Positions 20,421 to 30,294 of a DNA stretch of 64,000 nucleotides are shown in pieces (the stretch's first letter is position 1; every line of letters begins with the position of its first letter). Source of the stretch: Stomoxys calcitrans (lineage: Eukaryota; Arthropoda; Insecta; Diptera; Muscidae); NCBI RefSeq assembly GCF_963082655.1, contig NC_081556.1, forward strand, positions 67,999,227 through 68,063,226, read 5' to 3'. The notes under the pieces are model-generated. The model was not told where the DNA came from, made no database searches, and was given only the letters and a program-made list of their open reading frames with translations. The position numbers and the translations under genes are program-made.

Positions 20421-22087
20421 TTTTTATACCCTCCACCATAAGATGGGGGGTATACTAATTTCGTCATTCTGTTTGTAACTACTCGAAATATTCGTCTGAG
20501 ACCCCATAAAGTATATATATTCTTGATCGTCGTGAAATTTTATGTCGATCTAGCCATGTCCGTCCGTCTGTCCGTCTGTCCGTCCGTCCGTCCGTCCGTC
20601 CGTCCGTCCGTCTGTCTGTCGAAAGCACGCTAACTTCCGAAGGAGTAAAGCTAGCCGCTTGAAATTTTGCACAAATACTTCTTATTAGTGTAGGTTGGTT
20701 GGTATTGTAAATGGGCCATATCGGTCCATGTTTTGATATAGCTGCCATATAAACCGATCTTGGGTCTTGACTTCTTGAGCCTCTAGAGTGCGCAATTCTT
20801 ATCCGATTGGAATGAATTTTTGCACGACGTGTTTTGTTATGATATCCAACAACTGCGCCAAGTATAGTTCAAATCGGTCCATAACCTGATATAGCTGCCA
20901 TATAAACCGATCTTGGGTCTTGACTTCTTGAGCCTCTAGCGTGCGCAATTCTTACCCGATCAGAATGAAATTTTGCACGTCGTGTTTTGTTATTATATCC
21001 AACAACTGTGCCAAGTATGGTTCAAATCGGTCCATAACCTGATATAGCTGCCATATAAACCGATCTTGGGTCTTGACTTTTTGAGCCTCTAGAGGGCGCA
21101 ATTCTAATCCGAATGGAATGGAATTTCGCACGACGTGTTTCGTTATGATACCCAACAACTGTGCCAAGTATAGTTTAAATCGGCCCATAACCTGATATAG
21201 CTGCCATATAAACCGATCTTGGGTCTTGACTTCTTGAGCCTCTAGAGGGCCCAATTCTTATCCGAATGGAATGGAATTTCGCACGACGTGTTTTGTTATG
21301 ATACCCAACAACTGTGCCAAGTATGGTTTAAATCGGTCCATAACCTGATATAGCTGCCATATAAACCGATCTTGGGTCTTGACTTCTTGAGCCTCTAGAG
21401 GGCACAATTCTTATCCGATTTGAATGAATTTTTGCACGAAGTATTTCGTTATAATATCCAACAACTGTGCCAAGTATGGTTGAAATCGGTCCATAACCTG
21501 ATATAGCTGTCATATAAACTGATCTGGGGATTTGACTTCTTGAGCTTTTAGATGGCGCAATTCCTATCCGATTTGGCTGAAATTTTGCATGACGTATTTT
21601 ATTTTTACTTTCAACAACTGTGTCAAATAAGGTTCAAATCGGTTCATAACCTGATATAGCTGCCATATAAACCGATCTGGGATCTTGACTTCTTGACCCC
21701 TAGAGGTCGCAATTATTATCCGATATGCCAGAAATTTTGTACGACGGATCCTCTCATGACCATCAACAAACGTGTTTATAATGATCTGAATCGTTCTATA
21801 GCCCGATACAGATCCCATATAAATCGTTCTCTCTATTTTACTTCGTGAGTCCCAATGGACGCAATTCTTATACGAATTGGCTGAAATTTTACACAGGTCT
21901 CCAACATATAATTTAATTGTGGTCCGAACCGGACCATATCTTGATATCGTTTTAATAGCAGAGCAACTCTTTTCTTATATCCTTGTTTGCCTAAGAAGAG
22001 ATGCCAGGAAAGAACTCGACAAATGCGATCCATGGTGGAGGGTATATAAGATTCGGCCCGGCCGAACTTAGCACGTTTTTACTTGTT
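20421..22087 (-). repeat. P2 element, longest copy (minus orientation)
   Basis: Right terminus at 20,421 and left terminus at 22,087 (TTCGGCC palindrome, TATACCCTCCACCATGG on minus). Roughly nine monomers with 'gatatagctgccatataaac' lie between them, several nearly identical to one another. It holds the longest (GTCY)n tract of the window. Frames such as 20,952-21,254 are repeats of one 51-codon unit and are not genes. Confidence 0.85.
20558..20620 (-). repeat. (GTCY)n microsatellite of the mini-me core
   Basis: 63 bp of GTCC/GTCT tetramers next to the core 'tgtcgatctagccat' and the (TA)n at 20,511-20,521. Confidence 0.9.
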
Positions 22088-22109
22088 TGTTTTTTTTTCT
22101 CCATATGCC

Positions 22110-22428
22110 GCCTAGGTTAGTTTAGGTTAGGTTTAAGTAGCAGGCATCAGTCTCACTTAGATGTTTTCATCCATTGTGATATCACAGGAATAGTAGAAGG
22201 AAGATGCCTTCTAGTTCCTACCGTTGAACCATCCAGATCGCGTTAAAAAGCCCAATAACTTGCGAATGTTCACATCCCCTAAATCTGACGGGTTTTTTAA
22301 AGAAATGTGAACTTAAAGTGGAGCTCCTTCTGACTGCTAGTGTGGGACACATACACAGAAAGTGTTCTATAGTCTCATCTTCTTCGATGTCCTCACAGCT
22401 TCTGCAAAAGTCGTTGGTGGCAACAAAA
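22110..22428 (-). pseudogene. LINE-B 3' end with C-terminal Cys region
   Basis: Starts with the CCTAA-type tail (reverse 'taggttaggtttaag'). It includes the 3' untranslated region and the end of ORF2 ('ccatccagatcgcgttaaaa', 'cacagcttctgcaaaagtcg'), equivalent to CRSCEDIEEDETIEHF on the minus strand. It is truncated at about 22,428, where LINE-C begins, so LINE-B or LINE-C inserted into the other. Confidence 0.7.
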
Positions 22429-22643
22429 CAAAAATTTACTTTACTTTAATTGGCTACGACAGAATATTTGTTCAACTAGCCGATCGTAGAATAGCGTTCC
22501 AAACGCCTCGATCCTCTGCGCTCATTCTAAAATCTCTGACACCAAGTTTTGAGGTGTCTCCCACAACTTGATCTTTCCATCGGGCATTTGGCTTTGCTGG
22601 AACTTCTTTGCTGGAGCTTCTTCAACCATTCTGACAACATGAC

Positions 22644-23069
22644 CTAGTCAATGCTATCGTCGTCATACAGCTCTTGGTTCATACGTCGCCTATATTCTCC
22701 GTTTACGCAAACTGGTCCATATATTTTACGAAGAATCTTTCTCTCAAATACTCCAAGCACTACCTCATCTGCTTTCACAAGTATCCATGCTTCAGAACCA
22801 TATAATATCATGGGTAGTATCAGTGTCTTGTATAGTGTAATCTTCGTCTGTCGAGAGGTGGCCTTGTTTCTAAACTGGTTACTTAGTTCAAAATAGCATC
22901 TGTTTGCCAGTATTATTCTTCGCTTAATCTCAAAACTGGTGTCATTCGTTTCGGTTACGGCGGGGCCGAGGTAGATAAAGTTACTGACTGTCTCAAAGTT
23001 GTGTTTCCCAACTTTCTCCATTTTCTTTATCTGCTCGGTTGTGCAAGGCTTTTTGGGAGTTGAAACCAT
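22644..23069 (-). pseudogene. LINE-C RT C-terminal (thumb/connection) part
   Basis: A 141-codon frame with KMEKVGKHNFETVSNFIYLG, then EIKRRIILANRCYFELS, TKITLYKTLILPMILYGSEAW and VFERKILRKIYGPVCVN. This is the region downstream of the RT active site in RTE-like ORF2. Compared with the 52,645-53,265 copy the end is frame-broken after YDDDSID, where the RLRWLGHVARMD segment should follow. The same region is more complete in the other copy, which confirms the family. Confidence 0.8.
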
Positions 23070-23129
23070 TCATTTCGTCTTATCTCCATTTACAGCCAGA
23101 CCCATTTTCACTGACTCTCTTTCGATTCT

Positions 23130-23640
23130 TTCAAAGGCTGCAGTTACTACTTCCGGTGACCGACCTATGATATCGTCGTCGGCATAGGCGAGTAGCATGT
23201 GTTCCCTTGTGATTAGTGTGCCATATCTATTCACATCGGCATCTCGTAAACTCTTCTCCAGCGGGATGTTAAAGAAATCACACGGTAGGCTGTCTCCTCA
23301 TCTAAAACCTCGTTTGGTATTAAATGGTTCGGAGAGATTCTTTCCTATTCTTACTTAGGAACGCGTATAAGCAAGCGACATCCTGCAGAGTCTTATAAAT
23401 TTTGCAGGGATATCAAATTCAGACATGGCTTGAAATACCTTTGATCGTAAAGGAGTATCGAAGGCGGCTTTGTAGTCAACGAAGAGATGGTAGGTGTTGA
23501 TTTGTCCTTCTTGGGTCTTTTCCAGGATTTGGCGCAGTGTGAATATCAGGTCTAGGGTGCATTTACAAGGTCAAAAGCCGCATTGATAGGGCCCAATCAT
23601 CTCACTGACTTTAGGTTTCAATCTTTCGCACAGTATGCTC
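23130..23640 (-). pseudogene. LINE-C RT palm region
   Basis: On the minus strand, 23,175-23,200 encodes AYADDDI, the RT active site. Upstream codons give NILLEKSLRDADVNRYG and, with frame changes, a GDSL-CDF motif. 'aaagccgccttcgatactcc' (reversed from 23,460) encodes KAAFDTPLRSK, the DFKAAFD-type motif with the first catalytic Asp. The words around 23,280 and 23,340 contain small shifts. The sequence keeps the main catalytic residues but not an open frame. Confidence 0.7.
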
Positions 23641-23935
23641 GAGAGTATATTGTATGCGATGGGGAGGAGACTTCGGGTATGCGTTCTTCTAGCAAGATTG
23701 CTAATGCATACGTCTTATAAAGCATGCCGTCTCCGGTCCTAAATAGTTCAGCGGATAACCCGTCGGCTCCTGCTGCCTTGTTGTTCTTTAGTCGGGTCAC
23801 TGCTACTTGGACCTCATTCTGACTAGGAGGTAAACATTCTATACCATTATCAGGGATTGGTTCTGCGGTATCCTCTTCGGCGCCAACATCGGACACTAGC
23901 AGTTGGGTAAAATGTTCTTTCCATATCCTCTTCAT
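23618..23935 (-). pseudogene. LINE-C RT N-terminal part
   Basis: A 105-codon frame: MKRIWKEHFTQLLVSDVGAE, then IECLPPSQNEVQVAVTRLKN, NKAAGADGLSAELF and LEERIPEVSS. The GADGLSAELF motif is the usual 'pGpDGi' box at the start of the RT fingers. After IPE the frame shifts, since the expected W..SI..P box is scrambled. Confidence 0.8.
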
Positions 23936-24022
23936 GTTATCTGTGTCAGTTACCAGATTTCCTTCTTTGTTTCTGCAGGAGGATGTGCCTGCACCAAAGC
24001 CATCGGTTTGATGTTTAATTCT

Positions 24023-24298
24023 TTAGTAGAATTTCCGGACTTCATTCTGACTCATGTACATCTCAATTCGTTCACACTCACGTCTTTCCATTTCCACTTT
24101 CTTTCTGCGGAATAGACATTTCTCCTCTCCCCTTTTTTCCCGATACCTCTCCTTCATCTGGCGCGTTGCTACTGATTGCAGGGTTGCTCTATTCACCGCA
24201 TTCTTGGCTTCAGTAGCACCTCGACACTCTTGGTCGTACCATGGGTTTCTTGGAGGAGGCTTCCGGTACCCAAGTTCGGATTTCGCCGCATTTTCCAT
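24023..24298 (-). pseudogene. LINE-C linker between endonuclease and RT
   Basis: A 91-codon frame with PPPRNPWYDQECRGATEAKN and basic coiled segments rich in Arg/Glu (YREKRGEEKCLFRRKKVEME). The WYDQECR motif is typical of the stretch between endonuclease and RT in RTE-like and CR1-like ORF2. The endonuclease itself is absent, so the copy is 5'-truncated at about 24,335. Confidence 0.7.
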
Positions 24299-24335
24299 GG
24301 AGTGGGCAATAGTTTGCCACTATATTTGCAAGCCC

Positions 24336-24450
24336 CAATAAATTTTCGAAATACCGAGGTGACCAACTTCAGGACCCTGGCGAAAGGCTCCCGGACAACT
24401 CCAATATGTATCTCTACTCGTTCTCACAGGGCATATTTTTTATAAGTTTT
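24336..24450 (+). repeat. P6 dispersed repeat fragment
   Basis: 'attttcgaaataccgaggtg', 'aggaccctggcgaaagg' and 'gggcatattttttataag' match the central part of P6. Confidence 0.6.
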
Positions 24451-24995
24451 GTTTCGGTTCTATCTCACTGTGCGACGATTCGATTTGCATTTGCACTTGG
24501 TAATCTCGGCGAAGAATGAATAAATATCTTGTTGGGCTGGCCGGTGTTGTCTTTTTGTTGATTCCGTTTCGGCAATAAATTAATTTTATTGTTGTTCGAC
24601 GTCTTTAATGCAAAATTGCTGTAGCGTTTCAATTTTAACACTTTATTCAACAGTACTTAAAGTGATTAAAAGCTTTAACGAGTAGTTACGGCCAATGTTT
24701 AGACTTTCACACTTTATAGAACATTTAAATTTTATTGTAAAATTGTGAAAGAGATATCGAATGGAATCTTATTTGGCAAATAAAATTTTTTGACGATTTG
24801 GTTATGTTATTACGATTGTTTTTATAATCATTTTTATAAATGATAACTTCGATGTTAAAGAACAAATTTTCATTCTATCTAAGAAAAATTCCAGGTCGGC
24901 CGGAATATATATACCCTTCCTCATAAATCGCATGTGACAGGTTTTTTCATTGATTGGCTAAATTGACATATAATGTTAAGACATTGAAGTAAATA
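24451..24995. other. AT-rich spacer
   Basis: No gene recognised. 'aattccaggtcggccggaat' with 'atatatacccttcctcataa' near 24,890 may be a very decayed P2 left end. Confidence 0.3.
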
Positions 24996-25072
24996 TATAT
25001 GGGTTAGGTTAGGTTTAAGTAGACGTTTTCGTCCATTGTGATACCACAGGAACAGTAGAAGGAAGATGCCTT

Positions 25073-25402
25073 CTAGTTCCTACCGTTGAACCATCCAGAT
25101 CGCTTTAAAAAGCCCAATAACTTGCGAATGTTCACATCCGCTAAATCAGACAGGTTTTTTTTAAACAAATGTGAACCTAAAGTGGAGCTTCTTCTGACTG
25201 CTAGTGCGGGACACATACACAGAAAGTGTTCTATAGTCTCATCTTCTTCGATGTTCTCACAGCTTCTGCAAAAGTCGTTGCTGGCAACCTTCTGTTTCCC
25301 GACTAGACAGTGACATGTCATGACGGGCACAATGACTGAGAAGTCTGTTCTTGCCAATGACAGCAAAGCAGTAGACCTCTTCAAGTCTAGATTAGGCCAC
25401 AT
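25073..25402 (-). pseudogene. LINE-B C-terminal Cys/His domain
   Basis: A 109-codon frame: MWPNLDLKRSTALLSLARTD, then VMTCHCLVGKQ, DFCRSCENIEEDETIEHFLC and MCPALAVRRSSTLG. The C..C.....ET..H.L..CP pattern is the zinc-knuckle-like end of I/LOA/R1-like ORF2 proteins. It ends FLKRSGWFNGRN before the untranslated tail. The part is well preserved, and its frame differs from the RNase H frame upstream. Confidence 0.8.
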
Positions 25403-26032
25403 AGTTTTGGAATGCTCACAGCCCCCTCTTTGTGACCATCTATCATTCGTTGTCCTTCAGGCCTCGTCCTGAAAACGTAGCTTACATGTTGCTAGAGGAA
25501 TATCCACGGATTCCTGTATCCCTGTAATGTAGTTCCTAGTCTCGCAAGTTCGTCCGCTTTACAATTTCCTGGGATATCTCTTTGGCCCGGCACCCAGAAC
25601 AGGTGAATTTTGAACTGTTCAGCCAACTCGTTGAGAGATCTGCGGTTTTGTGTTCAGAAGTACGTTCTCCAGGGATTTGATGGATGTATGAGAAGATATT
25701 TATGCCTATTAATGGCTGCCTGAGAAGATATTTATACTGAGATAATATCTTAGCCATTCCACCACTTCCTTAATTGCAAGGATCTCTGCTTGATTCACAC
25801 TGTAGTCGGGTAACCTTTTCGATATAACCAGTTCTAGATCTTTAGAGTACACCCCAAAGCCCACCTGGTCGTTTAATTTGGAATCATCCGTATAGAAGTT
25901 TATGTAACTTCTGTTACCAGGGATATCGTAGTTCCAATCGGTTCTATCAAAAAACGGTTCAGGCAGGGTGTAATCCACACTGCTTGGAACATCGGATATT
26001 GTATCAAGGATAACATAGTGTCCGTAGCCCAC
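25403..26032 (-). pseudogene. LINE-B RNase H domain
   Basis: The frame 25,709-26,032 shows INFYTDDSKLNDQVGFGVYS, then ISKRLPDYSVNQAEILAIKE and SINIFSGSH. The first catalytic Asp (TDDS) and the Glu of QAEI are kept. The Gly after TD is Asp, and the later SDS-type Asp is lost in a frame-broken SGSH. The following part, FKIHLFWVPGQRDIPGNCKA (in another frame at about 25,560-25,620), is the conserved end of the domain. In a live LINE it degrades the RNA template strand. Confidence 0.8.
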
Positions 26033-26700
26033 ATGACCAATTAGAAAGCTCCCTTAACCTCTCGGCAATTTGGTTAGCGACAATGTCCAAAGGCATAAGA
26101 TGTAGCATTAAATTCAGTGCTTCAGATGGTGTCGTCCTCAGTGCGGCTGTGATGCACAAACAAGCCATCGTTTGGATCCGGTTAAGTATTGAGCAGTAGG
26201 CGGACTCTTGACGCGCCGTCCACCAGACCACTACACCATATAGCATTATAGGTCTGGAAACTGCAGTATATACTGAATGCATGGCTCGCGGTCTAATTCC
26301 CCAACTTTTGCCAATGGCTCTCTTGCAGCTGCATAAGACAAGAGTTGCCTTTCTTGCCCTTTTCAAAATGTTGCATTTGAAGTCCAATTTCCCGTCCAGC
26401 AAAATACCCAGGTATTTTGCCCTTTCTATAAATGGAACATTCTCTCCAACCAAGAAGACGGGTTCCATTGTAGGCAACTTTAATCTCCTGCTGAAAAGAA
26501 CTACTTCGGTCTTGCACTCATTTATACCTATACCACTTTCGGTAGTCCACATTGCTGTTGCACGTAGAGCTTCCTGAAGTATATCTCTTAGAGTGCTGGG
26601 AAACTATCCCCTAACCGAAATTGCCACGTCATCAGCATACCCGACCATTTTTACTCCTTTTTCTTCCAGAGACAATAATATAGTGTTAATGGCTATATTC
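26004..26700 (-). pseudogene. LINE-B RT palm (YADD) and thumb
   Basis: The active site YADD lies at 26,628-26,639 within GYADDVAISVRG. A TAG stop at 26,604-26,606 follows directly. Then comes a 182-codon frame with GIGINECKTEVVLFSRRLKL, YLGILLDGKLDFK, WGIRPRAMHSVYTAVSRPIM, LYGVVVWWTARQESAYCSIL and ALRTTPSEALNLMLHLMPLD. Domain order and motifs match LINE-A, but the sequences differ clearly, so these are two families. The nonsense codon between palm and thumb alone would abolish activity. Confidence 0.85.
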
Positions 26701-27367
26701 CAAAGTAGAGGAGACAGTACACCTCCACAGATCCCAAGCCTGCCGTAATGCATCTTTTAGTAAGTAAGTTATTAATAAACTTTCTTACGGCAGAGTTGAT
26801 GTCTAGAAACTCCAACTCCTTCATGATTGACGTCGGTTTTACATTATTGAAAGCACCTTCAATGTCAAGAAATGCCACCATTGTATATTCCTTGACAGCG
26901 AGAGAACCCTCTATGTAGCCGACTAGGTCGTGAAGGGCTGTTTCAGTTGATTTGCCTTTACTATATGCATGCTGCTACCGTGACAGGCGATCTCCAGGAA
27001 TTTTTGCCTTAAGACATGTTTCTACCAACCTCTCACGAGTCTTCAGCATAAAGTATAACAGACTAACAGGACGAAAATCTTTTGCCTTCGTGTGGTAGGG
27101 TTTTCCTGCTTTCGGAATGAAAATGACCTTCGTGTCTCTCCATCCCACAGGTATATATGACATTCTGATACAAGCCGAGTATATCTCCCTAAGCCAGGGA
27201 ACCAGACTATCAGACACTGCTTGTAATTCAACCGGTGATACATCATCAGGCCCAAGCGACTTAAAGGAGTCGAAACTTCTTATCGTCCAAAGGATTCTCG
27301 GCTCAGACACAATTTCCCTAATAGCCTCCGACGAATGCATACCAGTGACAACCTCTTCTGGCGCCAC
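26693..27367 (-). pseudogene. LINE-B RT fingers and first palm motifs
   Basis: The frame 26,975-27,367 gives IRSFDSFKSLGPDDVSPVEL, IPVGWRDTKVIFIPKAGK and KDFRPVSLLYFMLKTRERLV, which are classic RT boxes 1-2. The frame 26,693-26,881 gives VAFLDIEGAFNNVKPTSIMK (first catalytic Asp) and INNLLTKRCITAGLG. The GGVLSPLLWNIAIN box is visible next to it but shifted in frame near 26,735. A stretch with YSKGKSTETALHDLV-type codons lies at about 26,890-26,975. All boxes exist, unlike the LINE-A copy at 2.6 kb. Confidence 0.85.
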
Positions 27368-27414
27368 GTTGTCCGTTGAAGAATTTCCCGGGAAATTTGT
27401 ATCAACGAGTAGTT

Positions 27415-27900
27415 CTAGTGTTTCCTCACTAGAGATTGTCCATACATCTCTGACTTCTGAATATACCCCACCGTAATCGGTCTCGAAGACAGAATCTTCC
27501 TTAGCCTAGAGACCTCAGATGTATCCTCCACGGAGCTGCAGAATTCTACCCAGGATTTGTTCTGAGCCTTCCTCAACTCGCCCTTATATTTTCTTAGCTC
27601 AGACTTATAGATGTCCCAATCATGTGGTTCTCTTGTGGCTTTTGCTCTGCTGAAGAGTTTTGTGCAGTCCATCCATAGAACAACCAGCTCTGAAGTCCAC
27701 CATGGCGGTCGCTGTTTGCCCCTTGGCATTAGGGCAAGCTGACACAAGCGAGTCATTCAGGGCCTTCGTGATCCGCTTGACCACTATGTCTATATTCTCC
27801 GTAGTTTCCACTTCCTTCTCTGGTCAAGAAGGGTTAGACGTGCAGAATTTGTGCCGAAATTTATTCCAATCCGCCTTTCTTATGTTTAGCTGAAGGGCTA
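27415..27900 (-). pseudogene. LINE-B endonuclease-RT linker
   Basis: Frames 27,415-27,756 and 27,620-27,811 give IDIVVKRITKALNDSLVSAC, PPWWTSELVVLW, ELRKYKGELRKAQNKSWVEF and EVSRLRKILSS. These are the usual basic linker and 'WW..el' segment before RT in this LINE group. A plus-strand fragment of the same part recurs at 43,485-43,600. Confidence 0.75.
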
Positions 27901-28545
27901 CTACTGCAGTATTTTCTCCAAGGGTGAAGCTATAATAACGGTGATCAGAGAAGCTGTGGTCATCCAACACTTCCCTGTCGAATATACTTCCACTTATATC
28001 TTCCGATACAAAGGTAATATCTAGTACCTCCTGTCTGTTTCTGGTAATAAAGTTCGGTTTTTCCCTTTACACCTTTCGTTGACATCCGAACTTCCCCATA
28101 TTTGGTGATGTGCATTAGCATTACTCCCTACAAAGAGGCTTTTTTCCCTACAGAAGCGGCTTCAACCAGCAACTTAAGGCTTGAAGTCGGCACCTCTGAA
28201 TTGTGTGCTATATATATAGGGAAGCCAGCCAGTAACGAGACTTGTTAATTTCAATGCTGGTTACTACTGAGTCTTCAGTGCATACCGGCGGAAGAAGAAA
28301 AACATTTAGACCACTATTTGCAAGAATACAGGCTCTGTGTATCCCATTCGGCGTACCCTTGAGCAGTTTAAATCCCGGAATTCTTAGTCCACGAACCATT
28401 CCTCCACACACCCATTTATCCTGGATAAAAACCACGTCAAATTCCCCTGCCATCAGGAGGACTTTTAGTGCCGCCGAAGCGGCCTTACAATGGTGGAGAT
28501 TTATCTGTAGAAACCGTAACTTAGTCAGGATTTAGAACTTCCACC
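27901..28545 (-). pseudogene. LINE-B endonuclease relic
   Basis: Minus-strand codons from about 28,520 read LQINLHHCKAASAALKVLLM, then EFDVVFIQDKWVCGGMVRGL and YWLASLYI. This is the start of the exonuclease-endonuclease-phosphatase fold that nicks the target. A decayed SNANAHH and NERSELLNEY-like zone (with deletions) lies at 28,060-28,140, followed by the SDHRY-like end near 27,950. The QDKW in place of QEPW shows drift at the catalytic Glu (E to D). Confidence 0.7.
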
Positions 28546-28560
28546 TCGTCTTCTGGTTAG

Positions 28561-29021
28561 AGCTGACGTAACGAGATCGAGTGCAAAACGAAAATTCAAA
28601 TTGAAAAAAATTTTTGAAAAAAACGAATAAAGAAATCTTAGTATTTTTTTTTAATAATGCAAATAAAAGTTTCCTTAAAAAAAAACAAAAAAAAAATGCT
28701 GCCCTAAGTTTTTACAAAAAATCCCCAAAATACCCCTTTCGAGCAATGATGGTTTCAAAATCGGCATTTTTTAGAAAATTGCTGTGGAAGCTACAAATAA
28801 TAGGAATAGGTGGAAAAAAAATTTCATGGGTTTAGAAAAAATATGGAATAAAAAAACATGTTCCCAATTGCGGGATCTGAGATTTGTAATTTTGAACTCG
28901 AGAGGTTTTTCCAATTTCTTTTTTATAAAAAATTGCCTATTGTGAAGTATATATACGAGGTTTGTTTTTAATTTTTGGGGTTAGAGAACTCAAAAACAAA
29001 TATTAATCATCGATAATCGCT
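28561..29021. other. AT-rich flank, probable mariner end
   Basis: Poly-A and poly-T runs occur throughout. 'tatatacgaggtttgttttt' near 28,950 resembles a mariner terminus and would be the 3' end of the element coding at 29,022-29,707, but I cannot match the opposite terminus. Confidence 0.35.
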
Positions 29022-29707
29022 TTAATGTTTTTCAAAATATTCCCCATTAAGATATACACATATTTGTATGCATTTGACCCAAGTGTCGAAGCACTTTTGC
29101 CACTCTGATTGAGGTATCTCTAAAACATGCATTCTGAACGCATCAACCGCTCCTTCAGGTGTCGAAAAATGTTGAGTTCTCATTTTATTTTTTACGTACG
29201 GGAAGAATAAGAAGAAATCATTCGGTGCCAAGTCGGGACTATACGGCGGATGACTCATCAAATCAATGTTTTGAGTGCACAAAAACGCAGTTGTTTCGTA
29301 TTTTTTGGAGCATTTCTTTCGACCAATTGACACGAGCCTTTTTTTGAGCGATTGACAAATTGTGTGGGATCCAACGCGAACAAATTTATTTGGCGGCCTA
29401 ATATTCATGCAATATTGAAGGTATGCTAGTCCCACTAATGCCTAAGGATGTCACAATCTCACGATAGGTCACATGACGATCTTGCAATATTAGCTGGCGC
29501 ACAGCATCAATGGTCTTTGGAACAACAACTGATTTTGGACCGCCTTCACGAAATTTGTATTGAAGTGAACTACGAACTCGGCTAAATTCACCAATGGAGC
29601 TTCATCGCCAAAAATTTAATTCAGTTTATCGATGTACTGTTGGTGAGTTAATCCACGTCGAAAGTTGTAAAAATAATCGCACCAAAATGTTCCCGATTTA
29701 ATTCCAT
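29022..29707 (-). pseudogene. mariner transposase relic lacking the catalytic centre
   Basis: Minus-strand codons begin MELNREHFGAIIFYNFRRGL (29,707 down), then REGGPKSVVVPKTIDAVRQL and LQDRHVTYREIVTSLGIS. These form the paired DNA-binding helix-turn-helix region. A phrase ICSRWIPHNLSIAQKKARVN follows. The next recognisable residues are already IDLMSHPPYSPDLAPNDFF, with the third catalytic Asp, ending SEWQKCFDTWVKC and LNGEYFEKH. The segment holding the first two Asp residues is deleted. Frameshifts also occur around 29,400 and 29,590. A live copy would be about 1 kb. It is clearly inactive, although its ends might still be recognised by a related enzyme. Confidence 0.9.
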
Positions 29708-29859
29708 TTTTTGGGCAAGATGAATCTTTTAGTTACTGTAAACAACACAAATAGCGCTCGTATGTCAAAGCGTTCTGAGTACGTATAACCTCAAAAATTT
29801 CAAGCTTTACGATAGAGCCATCAATTGGCAGATTGCAACACAAGGGCTTTTCCCTTTTT

Positions 29860-30290
29860 TTGACTTCTAAGCTGCATAATTTTTAACTGAATAATCAGAT
29901 GTGGACAAAGTTGTTGTAAATTTTGCCAAATCATGCAAAAAATAAAAATCGAACGACATATGCCTTCGCAAATTGTAAAATACGATTCAAATCTCGGTCA
30001 AATTGCACAAAAAAATTAAAGTCGAATATCTCCGAAACCAATGAAGATAATTTAGACCTCAAGCAGAATTTTCAGGGAACTATGAGCACTATCCTGTAAA
30101 AAAAAATGTTGAAAATCGGACCAACCCGAACAATTTTTCGAAATAATGAGGTGACCAATTTTAGGGGCCTGCCAAAAAGCGTCCGGACAATCTAAGGATT
30201 TGACATTTTGCACATGATCTCGCTTACACCTCAGCTAAAATCACCTCAAATTTCAAAGAGATATCTCTTCCCATTCTCACGCGGCATATT
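29860..30290 (+). repeat. P6 dispersed repeat, longest plus copy
   Basis: 'gccttcgcaaattgtaaaat', 'tctccgaaaccaatgaagat', 'tttttcgaaataatgaggtg', 'ttttgcacatgatctcgctt' and 'cgcggcatattttccccgc' are shared with the copies at 16,850 and 20,020. Non-coding. Confidence 0.65.
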
Positions 30291-30294
30291 TTCC

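Larger units (their letters stand above)
22429..24335 (-). mobile_element. LINE-C (RTE-like), 1.9-kb 5'-truncated copy
   Basis: Reads on the minus strand from a linker after the endonuclease (24,298) through RT to a tail of TAAAG-type repeats ('tttactttactttaattgg' at the left edge). It carries internal frameshifts and stops. The pieces with coding signal are listed separately. Confidence 0.75.
24996..28560 (-). mobile_element. LINE-B, nearly complete ORF2 copy (3.6 kb)
   Basis: On the minus strand it carries, in order, endonuclease, linker, RT, RNase H, Cys/His C-terminus, 3' untranslated region and a CCTAA-type tail ('gggttaggttaggtttaagt' reversed at 24,999). The 5' boundary falls near the first codons of the endonuclease, so ORF1 and the promoter are missing. 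Frameshifts and stops break every domain. It is the best guide in the window to the LINE-B family. Confidence 0.85.

Noticed and set aside
24996..25020. Telomere or telomere-associated repeat
   Set aside because: Only two or three GGTTA units occur, always at LINE 3' ends; there is no array.
28561..28960. Terminal inverted repeat pair for the mariner at 29 kb
   Set aside because: Only one candidate end ('acgaggtttg') is visible and no matching opposite end was found near 29,750-29,850.
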